This document shows positions 24,800 through 37,200 of a stretch of DNA of 64,000 nucleotides, one piece after another (position 1 is the first letter of the stretch; each line of letters opens with the position of its first letter). Made by a program: the position numbers and the translations under genes. Under the pieces are notes generated by a model, which saw only the letters and a list, made by a program, of their open reading frames with translations, was not told the origin of the DNA and searched no databases. The DNA comes from Marsupella aquatica (lineage: Eukaryota > Marchantiophyta), in NCBI GenBank assembly GCA_973895155.1, contig OZ316891.1:19406001-19470000 (forward strand). Direction: 5' to 3'.

Positions 24800-25335
24800 T
24801 GGTCCCAAAGGCAACAGAAGCCAATAAAGGGGGGAAGGGAAAGACCCCAAGAAAAACCAAGGGGCAGCAGCACCAACCCCTGCCCGGCAACCAATCCCCT
24901 GGCCTGACCACCCAGGGTGCAGAGGGCAGACTGGGTCTTGGGTAGGGTGAGCCCACCGCCCTCCACACAATACACCGCAGCAAACCCGAAGCCAACAACC
25001 ACCAAATCAACCAGACACCGCCATGGAGCCGGAGCCAACTAACAAAAAAGGCAAGGGAAGGGGGAGGGGCCGGCCGCATGCACGGCGACTCCTTGCAGGG
25101 GAAGAGGGAACTTCAGCCTTGGCCCAAGACCACCCCTCCAAGAGGAAGGGAGAGCCCCATGATGGCCCCCTTGACCAAGGCTGCAGACTCTGAGGTGGGC
25201 CTCCACTCCACTCCGCACCCCTCACCTCGGCACCGCCTCCCTCGCCACGCCCCGCCTCCGCTGCGCCTTGTGCTCCGCCTGCCTCCGCTCCGGCTTTGCT
25301 CCGCTCTGGCTTTGCTCCGCTCTGGTCCAGTCCTC
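24800..25335. other. GC-rich island of unknown nature
   Basis: Base composition jumps from AT-rich to strongly GC-rich here. Two short plus-strand open frames with ATG starts (24799 and 25023) encode Lys/Arg/Gly-rich peptides, and a CTCCGCTCCGGCTTTGCTCC-type repeat closes the island near 25265-25325. It resembles the start of a non-LTR retroelement leader or a CpG-like island, but nothing identifies it. Confidence 0.25.
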
Positions 25336-28300
25336 TGTACAGTTATGAACTCTCCTATTTCGTTTAGCGATTTATAAGTAAGATGAATGAATGATCTATT
25401 CCTCAATCCAGGAAGACCGAAAGACCTCAAAAAGACTGTCACAAAGAGGTGAACGGGATAAGGCATGGGAAAAACGTGTGAATGGCATCGTCTAGTGGTT
25501 CATTTAGTGTACACTCGAAGTCCTGCTTGTTTCGCCCAACGGGGCTGCACGGCCCTGCTTCCAGCCTACTCTAGGTACCCGAATTTTCCGCCAGGGGCGA
25601 GAGACGAATCAAGAGGAGTTATGCAGTGCCACCAACTACACGTTTCCACGAGGAGATCGATCTGGAGTCAATTAATGCGGCAGTCCAGTACGGGAAATCC
25701 TTTGGTGGACCGGACACGCATCCCAATTTCGCTTGGCTCCCGTCTCCCCATTGGCCCATTCGTTCGTCAGTGTACCAGAGGTTTTCTTCTGATGCAATTA
25801 GATTTCTTTTTCGTTTCTTTCGGGGCCTTCGCGGTAAGTTCCATACTTCGCCTGTTATTAATCAACAGTGGAGGGATGCGAATTTCTAACGTGGAAGTGT
25901 GGCATTCGTGCAATAAAGTAATGTAGCGTGACGTTGTGGATCATTATCAAAGCTATTTTCAACTCCTTCCAAACTTTCGGACATGGCAATCTTAAGTTTT
26001 CCTAGCTAACTAGTTTTATTAATTTTTGCCTTGGGGATCATGTTTCCCCTTTGAGGTTTTTTTCCCTTGGGTAGTGTGATATATATTTAGTTGACATCTA
26101 TTGTGGCCATAACAGTTATTTTATATATTATATTATATTATATTTCAACATAAAACACGTTTCAGGGTCATTTTGTCTCATGTGAAGTTTTTTACCGTGT
26201 TCTGTCTGGAATGTAATTTCCTGCCAGTTTCCAGACCTAGACTAAATCTAGTCCTGCCAATTTCCAGCCCAGACTAATTGGAAGGATTAAATTTCCGGAC
26301 CTAGACTAAATCTAGCCAAAATAAGCTCTCCTCATTAACATATAATTGTGCCCATTACTTTCCATGTAAGATTGGTAGACACCATACCTGAATGGGTCTT
26401 GAACCTTGTGAGGCCAGTGCAGCCATTTCATTTATCATATGGTTTATATTGTATGCCAAGCAAAGAAATAGGAGTAATGGGCCCAAACTTCTCCTAAGCC
26501 ACCATCAGTCACAGTTCTAAGTTTCCCGCAAGAATGATTCCAAAGTTTTCTAATGAACTCAATGCCATAGCAATCAACAGTCAGATTTTAGTCCACCGTC
26601 TAAATGTAGAGTTACTAATTGCAATTGGTGGACAAGTGTAGTTACGTAATATAACAGTTTTTTTCATTTTAAATGCAAAAAAAATGAAGGTTTCCTTAAA
26701 TGCATCTTGACATTCAAATAAAACACTAGTATATTATATAAGCGCACATGCATGTATCAGTTATGCAGAGGCTATACAATATGCTTTTTTTTACAAGAGC
26801 TTGCAATGTTTAAGTAGAGTACTTACATGCACTTCTCTAGTTCACACGGCGCGCTGTACGAGGGTCTAGGTACGAGGACTCTAATTGTAGGTACCTAGAG
26901 CAAAGATCAAAGCAAACTGAGCTAAGCAGCTTCTTCAGAAAAGTCAAAAATTTCTAAGCAAAGTGTAAAAGTGAGTATTCTGTTTTTGCAAAAACGAATG
27001 ACTAAAGAAAATACATAAGCGTAGATTCTAGTTTTGTAATAAAGTGATTGTTGAGTATACACAGGGATTGTGTTGGAGATGTCCAAAGAGTCCTAGCTTT
27101 TGTTAGTAAGTAGTTTGAACGTCAAAGATCACCGCAAATTGAGTTTCCAGACAGCACCCTAGGTTGTCCACTTGTTTGAATGCCATCCCTGTCTGCCCAG
27201 CCTGCCCTAAGGGAGCCTTTACAAAACATCGGGGCACATTGTAATTTTTTCGTCCCTTCTAATATCAAATACAGAAAGTGGAATGAGTGTGAATTGCTGC
27301 AGTTGACTTTACAAAATCTTGTTGGCTTGTTGGGCCCATTCAGGTCTGTTGTCACCAATCCCACACGGCAAACGGTGGGCCCAAGTAAATGGCCATATGG
27401 AATGCTTAGTTGGTCTATTTGGTCTAGAAGTTTAGACCACGGCTGCGGTTGTGGTCCAAACTTTGGCTCTTTGATTGAAGAGATTTGCATTTATTGAAGT
27501 TTATTTCAAAATGATATTTGGTGTGGAATCTATCTTTAGACTAAAAAGTGGCCCCCCAGTTTGCTTTGCATGGTGAACTAAGAAGTGGCTTTACGAGAGG
27601 CTAGTGGCGTTACGAGAGGCTAGTGGCTTTTGTTCAGTTTAGAAAAGTTTGGGGCACTTTCAACCTAACTTGTTGCCAATTTTTGCTTATGTGGGGAGCA
27701 CATTTTTGTCACATGTTTTAGACCACCTCTCTTGGAGGTCTCGTCTTCTGGCCCCTTGGCCCATATTTGGGTGCATTAGATGTGGACCCAGAAGTCCTTC
27801 ATAAGATGGACTGTTGTCACAGCCTCTAGCCAAACAATACACTGACACTTAGGTGGAGTGTGTCCCCAACCCATCTTTTAGCAATTTACTCTAGCATCAG
27901 TTGCTGCACTTAGCCTTACTAGACCTTGAGGGCCATAACAAAAGGGATCCAAAACCTCTTTTAGCCCACGCACACTATATTTAGTGTGTGAAATGGCGCT
28001 CCAGTTTGCTTTTAGTGAAAAATGCTCACAAGTGCCCTCTTGTAAAGCCACCCTGAGAAGTGGCCCCAATTTGCTTTGGTGAAGTAAGAAGTGGCCCCAG
28101 TTTGCTTTGGTGGAAAAAGTCCAAAAGTTGCATCTCACACCAGTGCCCCAACCTTACTTGTAAAGTTCTTTGGCATCCAACAGCGAAAATTTCTCGAAAT
28201 CTCTGCAAAGTTTTAACAGGTGTATGAAGAAATGTAGCTACTCCGTACTAGACCCATATCATAGAACAAGAGAGTCTCGTGCCTATTCACACGAGAGTCT

Positions 28301-28771
28301 CTTGTGTCCCAGTATGGGCTTTTGGTTCATTGGCATATTATTTTATACAGCTTCGCACGTAGAGAACGTGGAACGCATGGCAAGGGGGCGACAACAGTCT
28401 CGATCCCTGAAAGAAATCCATGTTTTTAGGCAAGTACGCCAGTGCCCAACTGCATCTTGTGGATGACACGGAGCCGGAAATTTCAACTGCATTCGGAGGC
28501 AGTACAGTTTTGACCTGACGATGTTGAAAAGCTCAACCTGTGCGAGAAGCTTGGACCGTCGTCGTCCAAAATAATAAGTTGTTTGTTTGTTAATCACGCA
28601 CGATTGCAAATCTGTGCGTGATCAAGTTGTCCTGAGCTGACATGCCGTTGCGAGTGCCTGAGAGCACTGTTTCTGTGAGAATTGCAAGCGGAGGAAAGAG
28701 GAGAAGCTGTTGACGAAGAGCTTTCCTTTTGTCATGGTCCACTGTTTTGGCGTGCGCTGTTCTCGCAGTCA

Positions 28772-28777
28772 GAGACA
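28772..28777 (-). promoter_or_regulatory. Possible auxin response element upstream of GH3
   Basis: GAGACA on the plus strand is TGTCTC on the minus strand, the classical ARF binding site. It lies about 270 bp upstream of the GH3 start codon; many GH3 genes are auxin-induced through such sites. A hexamer is easily found by chance, so this is only suggestive. Confidence 0.3.
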
Positions 28778-28977
28778 GACTCGGAGCTCCCTTGATAAGT
28801 GAGCTTAGAGTGTTCTGGTTTGACTGCTTTTGCAGCACAGGGACGGAAGAAATTGAAATCAGGAGTTCTCTGTTGACGGAGAGCTCTCGGGTCAATTGAC
28901 TGCGTTTTTCGAGGACACACGTGGTTTGCTATCTTGATAAATAGCTTTGTTGGGAGTATAGGAGGGAGCTCGAAGTG

Positions 28978-29000
28978 GAGAGGAGAGGAGAGGAGAGGCT
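28978..29000. repeat. GAGAG-repeat in the GH3 leader
   Basis: Four to five units of GGAGA lie about 50 bp before the GH3 start codon. GA-rich leaders of this kind are common in plant genes and can bind BPC-type GAGA factors. Confidence 0.6.
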
Positions 29001-29044
29001 GAGTAAGAGCGATTAAGTGATTGGAGAGGAGTGGACAGACAATC

Positions 29045-32000
29045 ATGGTGCTGGTCATGGTTCCGGAGATGGCAGAGCCGATAATGATGGTTCCGGAGAT
29101 GGAGGAGCCGCAAGGATACAAGGAATGGAGGGAGAGGCAGAAGAATTTCTTGGAGTTCTGGGATGACATCACCAGCGATCCGCTGCTGGCGCAGGAGAGA
29201 CTTTTGGAGGATATTTTGAGCAAAAATGCAAATACAGAGTACTTGCGGAAGCATGAATTGAATGGAGCCACGGATGTAGATTCCTTCCGGGAACGCTTGC
29301 CTGTGTCGGACTACGATACGTACAAGGAGTACATCGATCGCATCTTTGAAGGTGACGATTCGCCATTGCTAAGTGCGAATCCTTGTGTCGAATTTATGAC
29401 CAGGTGGGCCTCTTCATTACTTTACTCGAAATTGGCTTCTCCACTGATGTCATTCACGAAATTCCCTTCCTACATCAATATGTTTGAGTAGTAAACCATG
29501 TGCACTGTGAGCTGTAGCTGGTCTCTCCCAGATTGACGTTCTACGGACCTGCTCTGGAGACCCCTTGCGATAACCAATCGATCTGAAAGGACAGCCCAAG
29601 GACTAATCTTAGCCAAGAGCTTATGGTCGCTAAATCATAAGCTGGCCTATGCAGCGCCTTCGGTGCCTTCAAAATTCCGCTATATTCGTGAAGCTGTTTA
29701 ATTTTTCACCTATGATTATGAAGTCGATGACCATCTAAACACTTGTCAAATTTTATTAAGCCAACAGAATATGCCCGAGTAAGTCCTCTGCTGTTCGTCA
29801 GCCATCTCGTGGCTAAATGGAGTGATGGGCTGCTATGATAACGGCTTAACATAATGCTTAAAAGAAGACTCAGAAAGTTAATCGTTACAATGACTCATTT
29901 GTTTCAGTTCTGTTTCCCCTGCAGTTCTTAGATTTAAAAGCTGAAATTGTCTCCAATGTGTTGACGTAGTAGAAACATTTGTTCTACAGACGTACGTCTG
30001 ATCTTTTGTTACTGATGAAAGTTTATCTGCTTGTATGAACGTGGGGCATAGTTCGGGCACTACAGGAGGTCAGCCCAAACTCTTTCCAATCACTGCCGAG
30101 GATTTGGAGCTGAGGGGACTTGTATGGAGCCTTGCAAATCCTCTTCTCAATCGGTAGGCACTCTATTTTGTTTTCTGCCATTTGCTCTCAGAGGAAGGAA
30201 GGACGTTGATGTTCTTACTCGCTTTCCAGTTCTGCGGCTGTTGATAAAACAATTCTTCTTCAAATGAATACGATGTCTCCGTCATGATCGGAATACCATG
30301 CACTCGGAAGCTCTTCAAGCTCGCGTTTGCTGTTCAGAGTCTAGGTTTATTTCTGTTCACTTGACATGGTTATTAGTTTGTTCTGGCTCTCCGATCCTCG
30401 CGTATCTTTCTTTAGAGCCAATGACTCAGGGGGAGTCATACATATGGCTGGATTGTTCTCCAGAGGGAACCACGTTTTGACGGAACGTCGGATTTGGGTC
30501 CAAAGAGATTCTCTTTGAAAGATAACATTCTCGTTGGATCGGATGCAGATCGCTGCCAGGTTTGGAGAAAGGAAAGGCAATGTTCTTCTATTTCATGAGG
30601 AAACCTGCTGTGTCACCCAAGGGCCTGCTATGCCAGACAGCGGTGTCAAGTTTCATAACATGTTCTACTTTTCAGAACCGACCTTTCAATCCGTCGTACA
30701 GATTAACGAGCCCAGATGCAATTACGGAATGTTTTGACAGCAGTGAGGCCATGTACTGTCATCTTCTCCTAGGATTGCTGCAGCGAGAGGAGGTTTTAAG
30801 ATTCGGAGCCATTTTCGCTCCATTGATTGTCAAAGGACTGCGAAGTCTGGAAGAATTGTGGCCCGAGATTTGTGAGGACATATCAACTGGAACATTGAGC
30901 TCCAAAATTAAGGATGAAGCTATACGGGCGGCGGTATTGCCCATGTTGAGAAAAGATCCTGAACTTGCAGAACTTGTTCGCAAAGAATTCTCCACGGGGA
31001 AGGCAACTGATGGGATTATTCGAAGACTTTGGCCCAACCTGAAGGTTATTGATACGGTGTGTACCGGTTCAATGGAGGCTTATCTTCCTGCCCTCGCAAA
31101 CTACAGCGATAACTTGCCAGTTATATGTACCCAGCTCTATGCAGCCACTGAAGGGTACTTTGGCGTTAATGTCAATCCAATGTGCCCCCCTGGAGAAATT
31201 TACTTTACTTTGGTCCCGTTCGTTGCCTACTACGAGTTCATTGCAGTTTTGGTCGACAACGAACAGAAACTAGACCCGACTCTCGACGAGATTCTAGATC
31301 TTATGAGCCTGAAGGAAGGGCAAGAGTACGAGATCCTTGTGACCACAGTATCAGGTACGTGCTTCCTTCTCTGAGTGGCTTATTGCGTAAAGCTGAACGT
31401 CGGATCGGTCGAGGAGAATACTATTCAGGACTTGGTTCGACGGCATGAATGGGTAGAAAACACCTCAGATTAGGAGTTTGGGAATTGGCACTCAAATTCG
31501 ATAAACATTTCGATTCCATGAAGAATGATTACTAACTATGGCAACTCCTTCTCTCTTCACCTCATCCAGAATGAATTATAATAAGTAATCCTTAATGAAT
31601 GACAGAAATTTTATCGTCTGCATGGTCTCCCTTAGGCAGGGAGGCCAGAAATGGAGGTGTTTCTCCACAAGCTCAAGTGTTAGATAGACTCGTCAATGGT
31701 GGAGGCTTTTCGCGACGGGATCAGTTTGCTTCGCCTACATTGAAGTAGCGTCAGTTCTCATTCCGTGGTGCCCGTGGCACCCAGAAAACGGGGACGAAAA
31801 AAATGTCTTCTTAAGTCCAAAAGACATGTAGACAGCGGTTCAAAAGCCACACTTTGTGTACATTGTGACATACTGCACCCTGCACGGCAGATTTTATTTT
31901 TATTCCTTGCTTTCACCTTCAGACCCTGGTCATATCGCTGCGTTTCAGTTTGAGGGAGTAAGTTTTATTCGTTCTTCAAGGTGCTGTGATTGTCGAGTTG

Positions 32001-32890
32001 CTCCGTTCGCCAGACATTCTTCAGTGTCGTGACAGTTCTCTGGGAGGTCTGACTCTCATATCCAGAGCGTTGTCACTAGAAGCTTAAGCTCGAAAAAATT
32101 CATTCCATCATTCATTTTGGGCTGATTTTCCTGTCTAGATCTCTACGCTAGGATTGGCCGGTGGCTACGTAGGAAACTCTAAACATCTATCCGGTCTATT
32201 GGTCTTTGATGTGCAGGTTTGTACCGGTACCGCATGGGAGACATTCTTAAAGTGGTGGGGTTCTACAATTCCACGCCGACCTTTCAATTCATGCGGCGGA
32301 TGAACACAGTTCTGAGCATTGACACAGACAAGACGGACGAGAAAGAATTGCACACCGCAGTGACTCTATGTTCGAAAGTGTTGAAGAGAGAGCTGGGGCT
32401 GAGATTACATGAGTACACCAGTACATCTGATTTGAAGTCCTCGCCGGGACATTATGTTGTCTTCTTGGAGCTAGTTGCTGCATCTCAGGCTCCAACTCAA
32501 AAAGTTCTGGAGCTGTGCTGTTCAGATATGGAAGCGACTCTTAATTTTATCTACAGAAGAGGCCGACATGAAAAGGCCATTGGTCCACTGGAGCTGCGAG
32601 TGGTTCAAGAGGGAACATTTGATCTTCTTACAAGCCATGCCATCTCCAAAGGAGCTACCCTTTCTCAGTACAAGACCCCCAGGGCCTACAAATCTCCCGA
32701 ATTCCTTGAAATCCTCAACTCGAGGGTAGCCCAGAAAGCCTTTTGTCAGGATAAACCTCCTTTCACCCCTGGAATCTTCCGCTCTAGCCTCAGTGGAAGA
32801 TCTTTGCTCAGCCCCAGAGGACAACAAAAAGTGCTACAGACTTCCCCAGTGGTGGTCTCACACTCCAGTCAAGCAAAAGCGCTGCACTGA
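29045..32890 (+). CDS. GH3: GH3 acyl-acid amido synthetase
   Basis: GH3 enzymes adenylate a carboxylic acid hormone (auxin, jasmonate or a benzoate) with ATP and transfer it to an amino acid, in the cytosol. Four exons: 29045-29403, 30052-30153, 30549-31354 and 32217-32890; they total 1941 nt, 646 residues. The three nucleotide-binding motifs are intact: SSGTTGGQPKLFP at about residues 120-132 (split by intron 1), YAATEGYFGV at about 351-360, and YRMGDILKVVGFYNSTPTF from about 427. GLEKGKAMFF and the C-terminal GHYVVFLEL block also fit. The usual length is 575-615, so the Ser-rich C-terminal tail is somewhat long. The start is ATG 29045; ATG 29056 is an alternative, and an upstream TTG frame is not used. 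Exon 3 needs the acceptor GCAG at 30548, since the nearer CCAG at 30559 breaks the frame. Acyl-substrate specificity cannot be read from this sequence by eye. Confidence 0.95.
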
Positions 32891-34164
32891 AAATGATATA
32901 ATCTTCAACATTTTGTTACATATAGTCCAGCTGATTCAAGGAGGCCACCATCGATTTCTAAAGCCATATTACCATTTTGAACTTAAAGTTTAAATGGGGC
33001 ACTCACGTTTTTGCAATTCTGAGCCACAAGCCTTTGCTCCCCAGCTGTTTGGCTGCCTCAAAAGTACTCTCGTATCCTTGAAAAGAGTCACGGCTCAGAT
33101 CGTCCTGGCAGTACGCACGCTGAAATGCTTCAGTTGAAGGCTCAACCCGCGAACTGCGATGTGTTCATGCCTGCACAGATTCGGAAAATGCTCTAGCTGA
33201 TGCTCAACACTTGGACTAGAATTTGCATCACTAGCTAGCTGCACCGCAGTAACAATCCGGCGACGCGTCTTGATCGTAAGGAGCGATATGTGAAGGGCCT
33301 TAGGACACGAGATCTGAAGAAATGTACACATTTCCTAAATCGGTAGAATATTACGAGTATATCTGTTCAGAAAAGACCCTCAATTGGTTTTCGGTTCAAT
33401 CGCTTATAGCTGTGCATATGATCCCTTCACCCTGAACAAGAAGTTGGGAAAGCTGGACACGGTCTTTGCTCGTCTCCTCTCCTAAAATCTTGTGAAAACT
33501 ACAAAGTTTGGTAATTTGACCTTCCATGCAATCAGTCATAGTACTGGCAATGGATCATTTTATACCTTGGTATAAGATTTCTCCCCAGAGATCTAGTTTA
33601 AATTTTGTAATGAACCTTCCATGCAATCAGTCACAGGAACACAATAATACTGGTAATGGATCATTTTGTACCCTGGTTTGAGAGCTCCCCCTAGCGATCC
33701 AGCTTATTGCAATTCTGAAAGCTTTCATGCATTGTGATCTTTGCGTAGACCTGTCCAATGTGCCCACTTTTCCATTAGAATAAAATGAACGAAATGACAC
33801 AAATTAGTGCGCATGACGAACAGAAAATAGGCCCAATCTTCTGAATTCTTCTCTATGGAAGCTTTTTGTGACGTGCTTTTTTAACCTACATGTGAGCCTG
33901 TAAGAAACAGAAGCCGGGTCTAATTAATGATATACCTTGATCCAGTGACATAAATGAAATTCAGTCCACTCATCCCCCGACCCTTAGGCAGGATGTTGAT
34001 CGTTTCAATTCTGGCCTAGCTGGATTCGGCGTTGCCCACTATTTTTGAAGTTAGCTCTCACCAGTATCAATGAACACCCAGCTTCTAGCAACGGCACTAG
34101 GATGTTATTTCGCGGAGAGAAATATACTATATAAAAAAGGTTTCCTGTAGTATGCTCCCAGAAG
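32891..34164. other. Spacer between GH3 and tRNA-Met
   Basis: No gene seen. A diverged direct repeat (CCTTCCATGCAATCAGTCA with TACTGGYAATGGATCATTTT) lies at about 33520-33570 and 33608-33670. Confidence 0.5.
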
Positions 34165-34249
34165 GGGGTGGTGGCGCAGTTGGTTAGCGCGTAGGTCTCA
34201 TAGCTACAGAGAAATCCTGAGGTCGAGAGTTCGAGCCTCTCTCACCCCA
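34165..34249 (+). tRNA. tRNA-Met(CAT), elongator type, with 11-nt intron
   Basis: The acceptor stem GGGGTGG pairs with the 3' TCACCCC (discriminator A at 34249). D arm: GGCGCAGTTGGTTAGCGC. The anticodon CAT is at 34199-34201, and TTCGAGCC marks the T loop/B box. The intron GCTACAGAGAA (34203-34213) sits one base after the anticodon, as in plant elongator tRNA-Met genes. CCA is not encoded. A TTTT run just downstream (34252-34255) can end pol III transcription. Confidence 0.95.
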
Positions 34250-37200
34250 TGTTTTCGTTGCTTTGATACGGAGACCGGGTGGTCCTACGCCGGCTGTGGT
34301 GTCAGTTGTTTGATATGCTGAACAAATTGATTTCAACAATTGTTATGCAATTGATCACACTAGCTCTAATACGTACACAAACTAGCTACAATGCTTTACT
34401 ATGATGGTTAAGGTAGTTGCTTTAGGGTAGGTTCCCACCCACCGTTAAGGGTTGTTAGTATACTGAGAGTTAACTATTTTGAATTATGGAAAGTTAACTT
34501 TACAAAAGTTAACTATTCCCTAAGCCTTTCAACCAGATTTTTGGCCTAACTTGGTTAATAGTTTCAAGATCAAAAAATCTTTGTACTTTTGACAATGGTG
34601 AAAACTATGAGCATTTGCCGTCAATTCACTGTGAATTTACGAGGTGAATTTACAAAGTGCTCAATCTCCCGCCTATCCTCCTTTGGTACCCCTCCACCAA
34701 TGGACTTTGAGAGAATTGGTACCCCCCCACCGATGGCCTCCAATAGAGTCGAGACTGTAGTGAGGCTCAGACATCAGGGAGACTGCCGAAGATGTCGTTG
34801 AGAAACACTGCACGCTGATTCACTGACATTTAACATCCATTTGGTTTCAATCTGAGAGGACGATCCACAGCCTAGCAAACATGAGCAAGCAAGCTAGATA
34901 ATGGATCAGAAGATGAGGCTGGGAAGCTAAATTCGGTCATCGGTGATACCCCAATACTGTCGATCCGCTGCTATGGAGATCTTGATATTCGCACAGTCAT
35001 CGAAGAAGTTCTCCTCTAGAGCTCAAATCACGGCTTGGCTGGTGCTTGCTTTAAACCAGTGTACACATTCAACGACAGCATTTGTAGCCCAACACAAGTC
35101 GCCAATCATGAGGAACTCTACCCCAAAATTACATTGATTTTCAATCACTTCCATGCTAAATTGCCCCGACGGAGTGGTGGGATTGGGATGCCTGGCTAGA
35201 GGGCACAATTAAGTAACTATGATGTCTTACTCATACGGCAACCGGAACAGTGTACTGGACAAGCATGACTGGATGAAGAGGGTTTGACTTAATTTACACC
35301 TTCAATCTTCAAATTTGCATGCCACTTGCTCGGAGGACGGGATTCAGTATGTACTCGGTCAGTGGCCACTGCGACCATGGAGATCGATGGAGTGGACAAT
35401 TAGCTGCTGAGTCGAAGTAGGACCCGGCCACCACTGAAAATCGAAACGCTGAGCAGCAGAACCCACCCGCCACTAAAAACCTGTCTTTACATAGTGGAGC
35501 ACAGGATCAAAGGAACGGCTCGGAATCAAACGGAACATCAAGAGCAGCTAGGAGAGAGCAATTCGAGAGGAATTGACAACTGTCTGAAGGAAATTAAGGA
35601 AAGGATTCAGACGGTCTAATAGGACTCCAGCAGTACCTATTTCGTGGATTGAAAAGGCTATAATTTCTCTACTGGCAGTTTTTTTTAATAATATTTAGGC
35701 TATTCTTGTAAGTGTGGATTGGCATGGGAATCTGGGGGCAGAGAGAGGCATAAACGCACGCGTTTAGGATAAGTAGTTCCACAATGGGGGAGACCACTAC
35801 ACTAGGATCAATTTTCTCAATTCAACTTAACCTGTAATGGTCCAACCTTACCATATGTTCTGCTAGTAAATATATGTACAACAAGCCCTCCATAAATGCA
35901 TTTTTCCTAAGTGGAATCACTCCATTGATGCAATCTTTTTGGTACTCTCGTCCCCCTCCCCCCAACAAAAACGGGAATTCTAAGATTCCAGCTTCTGCAT
36001 ATGTTCAATAGAGATTCACGAAAAGATGGGTAGATGCGACAACAATATTCATAGGAAAGTTTTTTTTATAATTGCTGCCATCTGTCAATGGAAATGAGTA
36101 TCAGTTCCGGTGTGAGTCTATGCATTGCAATTATCCAGTTATTTTTGAAGTTGCTATATGGTGAATACACTTTTCAGATTTTGTATTATTCAGATTTTTT
36201 GTGTCATGTATTTTTGTATCAAGGGGCAGTCTTTGTATCATATAAATTTTTAATTAATTTTCAGACCCTTTAATTTTAGGTATTCTAGAATATTTTGAAC
36301 TTATTTTGGCAGCCCCTTATAATTTTTAAAGTTTGTGATCTCTCTAGATGAAACCAAGGCTCACCACTTGAACAGAGTATTCTCATGAGTAGAGAGAAAT
36401 GATTCTAAGTAACATGAATGCATAGTGTCTTAAGCCCCTCATGTCTTTCTTTCCTAAGTTTATGGTTACGGAGCCCACTAGAGGTCCCTTCCAAAATTCC
36501 TGGCACCACAGCGTGCCATGTCAATAACAACCGCAACAAACAAGACTCGTCGGTTTTGTGAATCAAATTTATAGTTTTCATTCGTGTTTGTGTCAATTTG
36601 GGTGTAAATTGTGGGACGCCATGCCGTAAAAAGAAAAGTAAAAACATTGGAAATGCAAAGAGCAAGACTGTTAAAACTGTCACTATGTAACCGTTTTAGT
36701 TACATTTCCAATTTTAAAACTTAAATTCAAAGATTTATAAAAAGTATTTTTCATATAATAAATAATGACTAATAACTAACTTGATAACTTCCTTGTTAAA
36801 GCGCAACTCCCGGTATGTAAGGACCTCTCGTATTGTATGGCCATTAATGTTGGGAAGAGGACATAGAAACCCATGATCGGGGAGGAGGAATGGCTGGAAT
36901 CTTGAAAGTTCATCGAATTTTATACTCAAAATTATTTGCTCATTCTCAAAACAAAAAATACCCAGTCGTAGATCTCATTGAGATCTTTCTTTTGCACCCT
37001 AGATCGCCTTCTAACATGGATGAATAAGATTTCTAGAGGCATTACAAAATGGATGGCAAAGATCGTAAAATCAACAAAATCGATGGCTAGGAAGGCTTGG
37101 ATTTGTTTAATTTTTCATTTGAAAAATATTAACCCATTTGCAAAACGGACAGAACCCATCCATAGATCTATTTGAGATCTTTGTTTTGAGCCATAGATTG

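Larger units (their letters stand above)
22112..29044. other. Intergenic region between IFT74 and GH3
   Basis: About 6.9 kb with no gene I can support. It contains solo LTR copy 2, a tRNA-like segment with an unassigned open frame (23.3-23.8 kb), a GC-rich island (24.8-25.3 kb), AT microsatellites near 22765 and 26120, and the upstream region of GH3. Confidence 0.5.

Noticed and set aside
24567-25079. 170-codon minus-strand open frame
   Set aside because: Low-complexity Pro/Leu/Ser translation of the GC-rich island, with no conserved blocks.
25478-25535. tRNA-like string ATCGTCTAGTGGTT
   Set aside because: It resembles an A box, but no B box or stems follow at the proper spacing.
25465-25926. 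153-codon plus-strand open frame and an overlapping 87-codon frame
   Set aside because: Composition is mixed and no family is recognised; two frames overlap and neither has splice or start support. Kept as unassigned.
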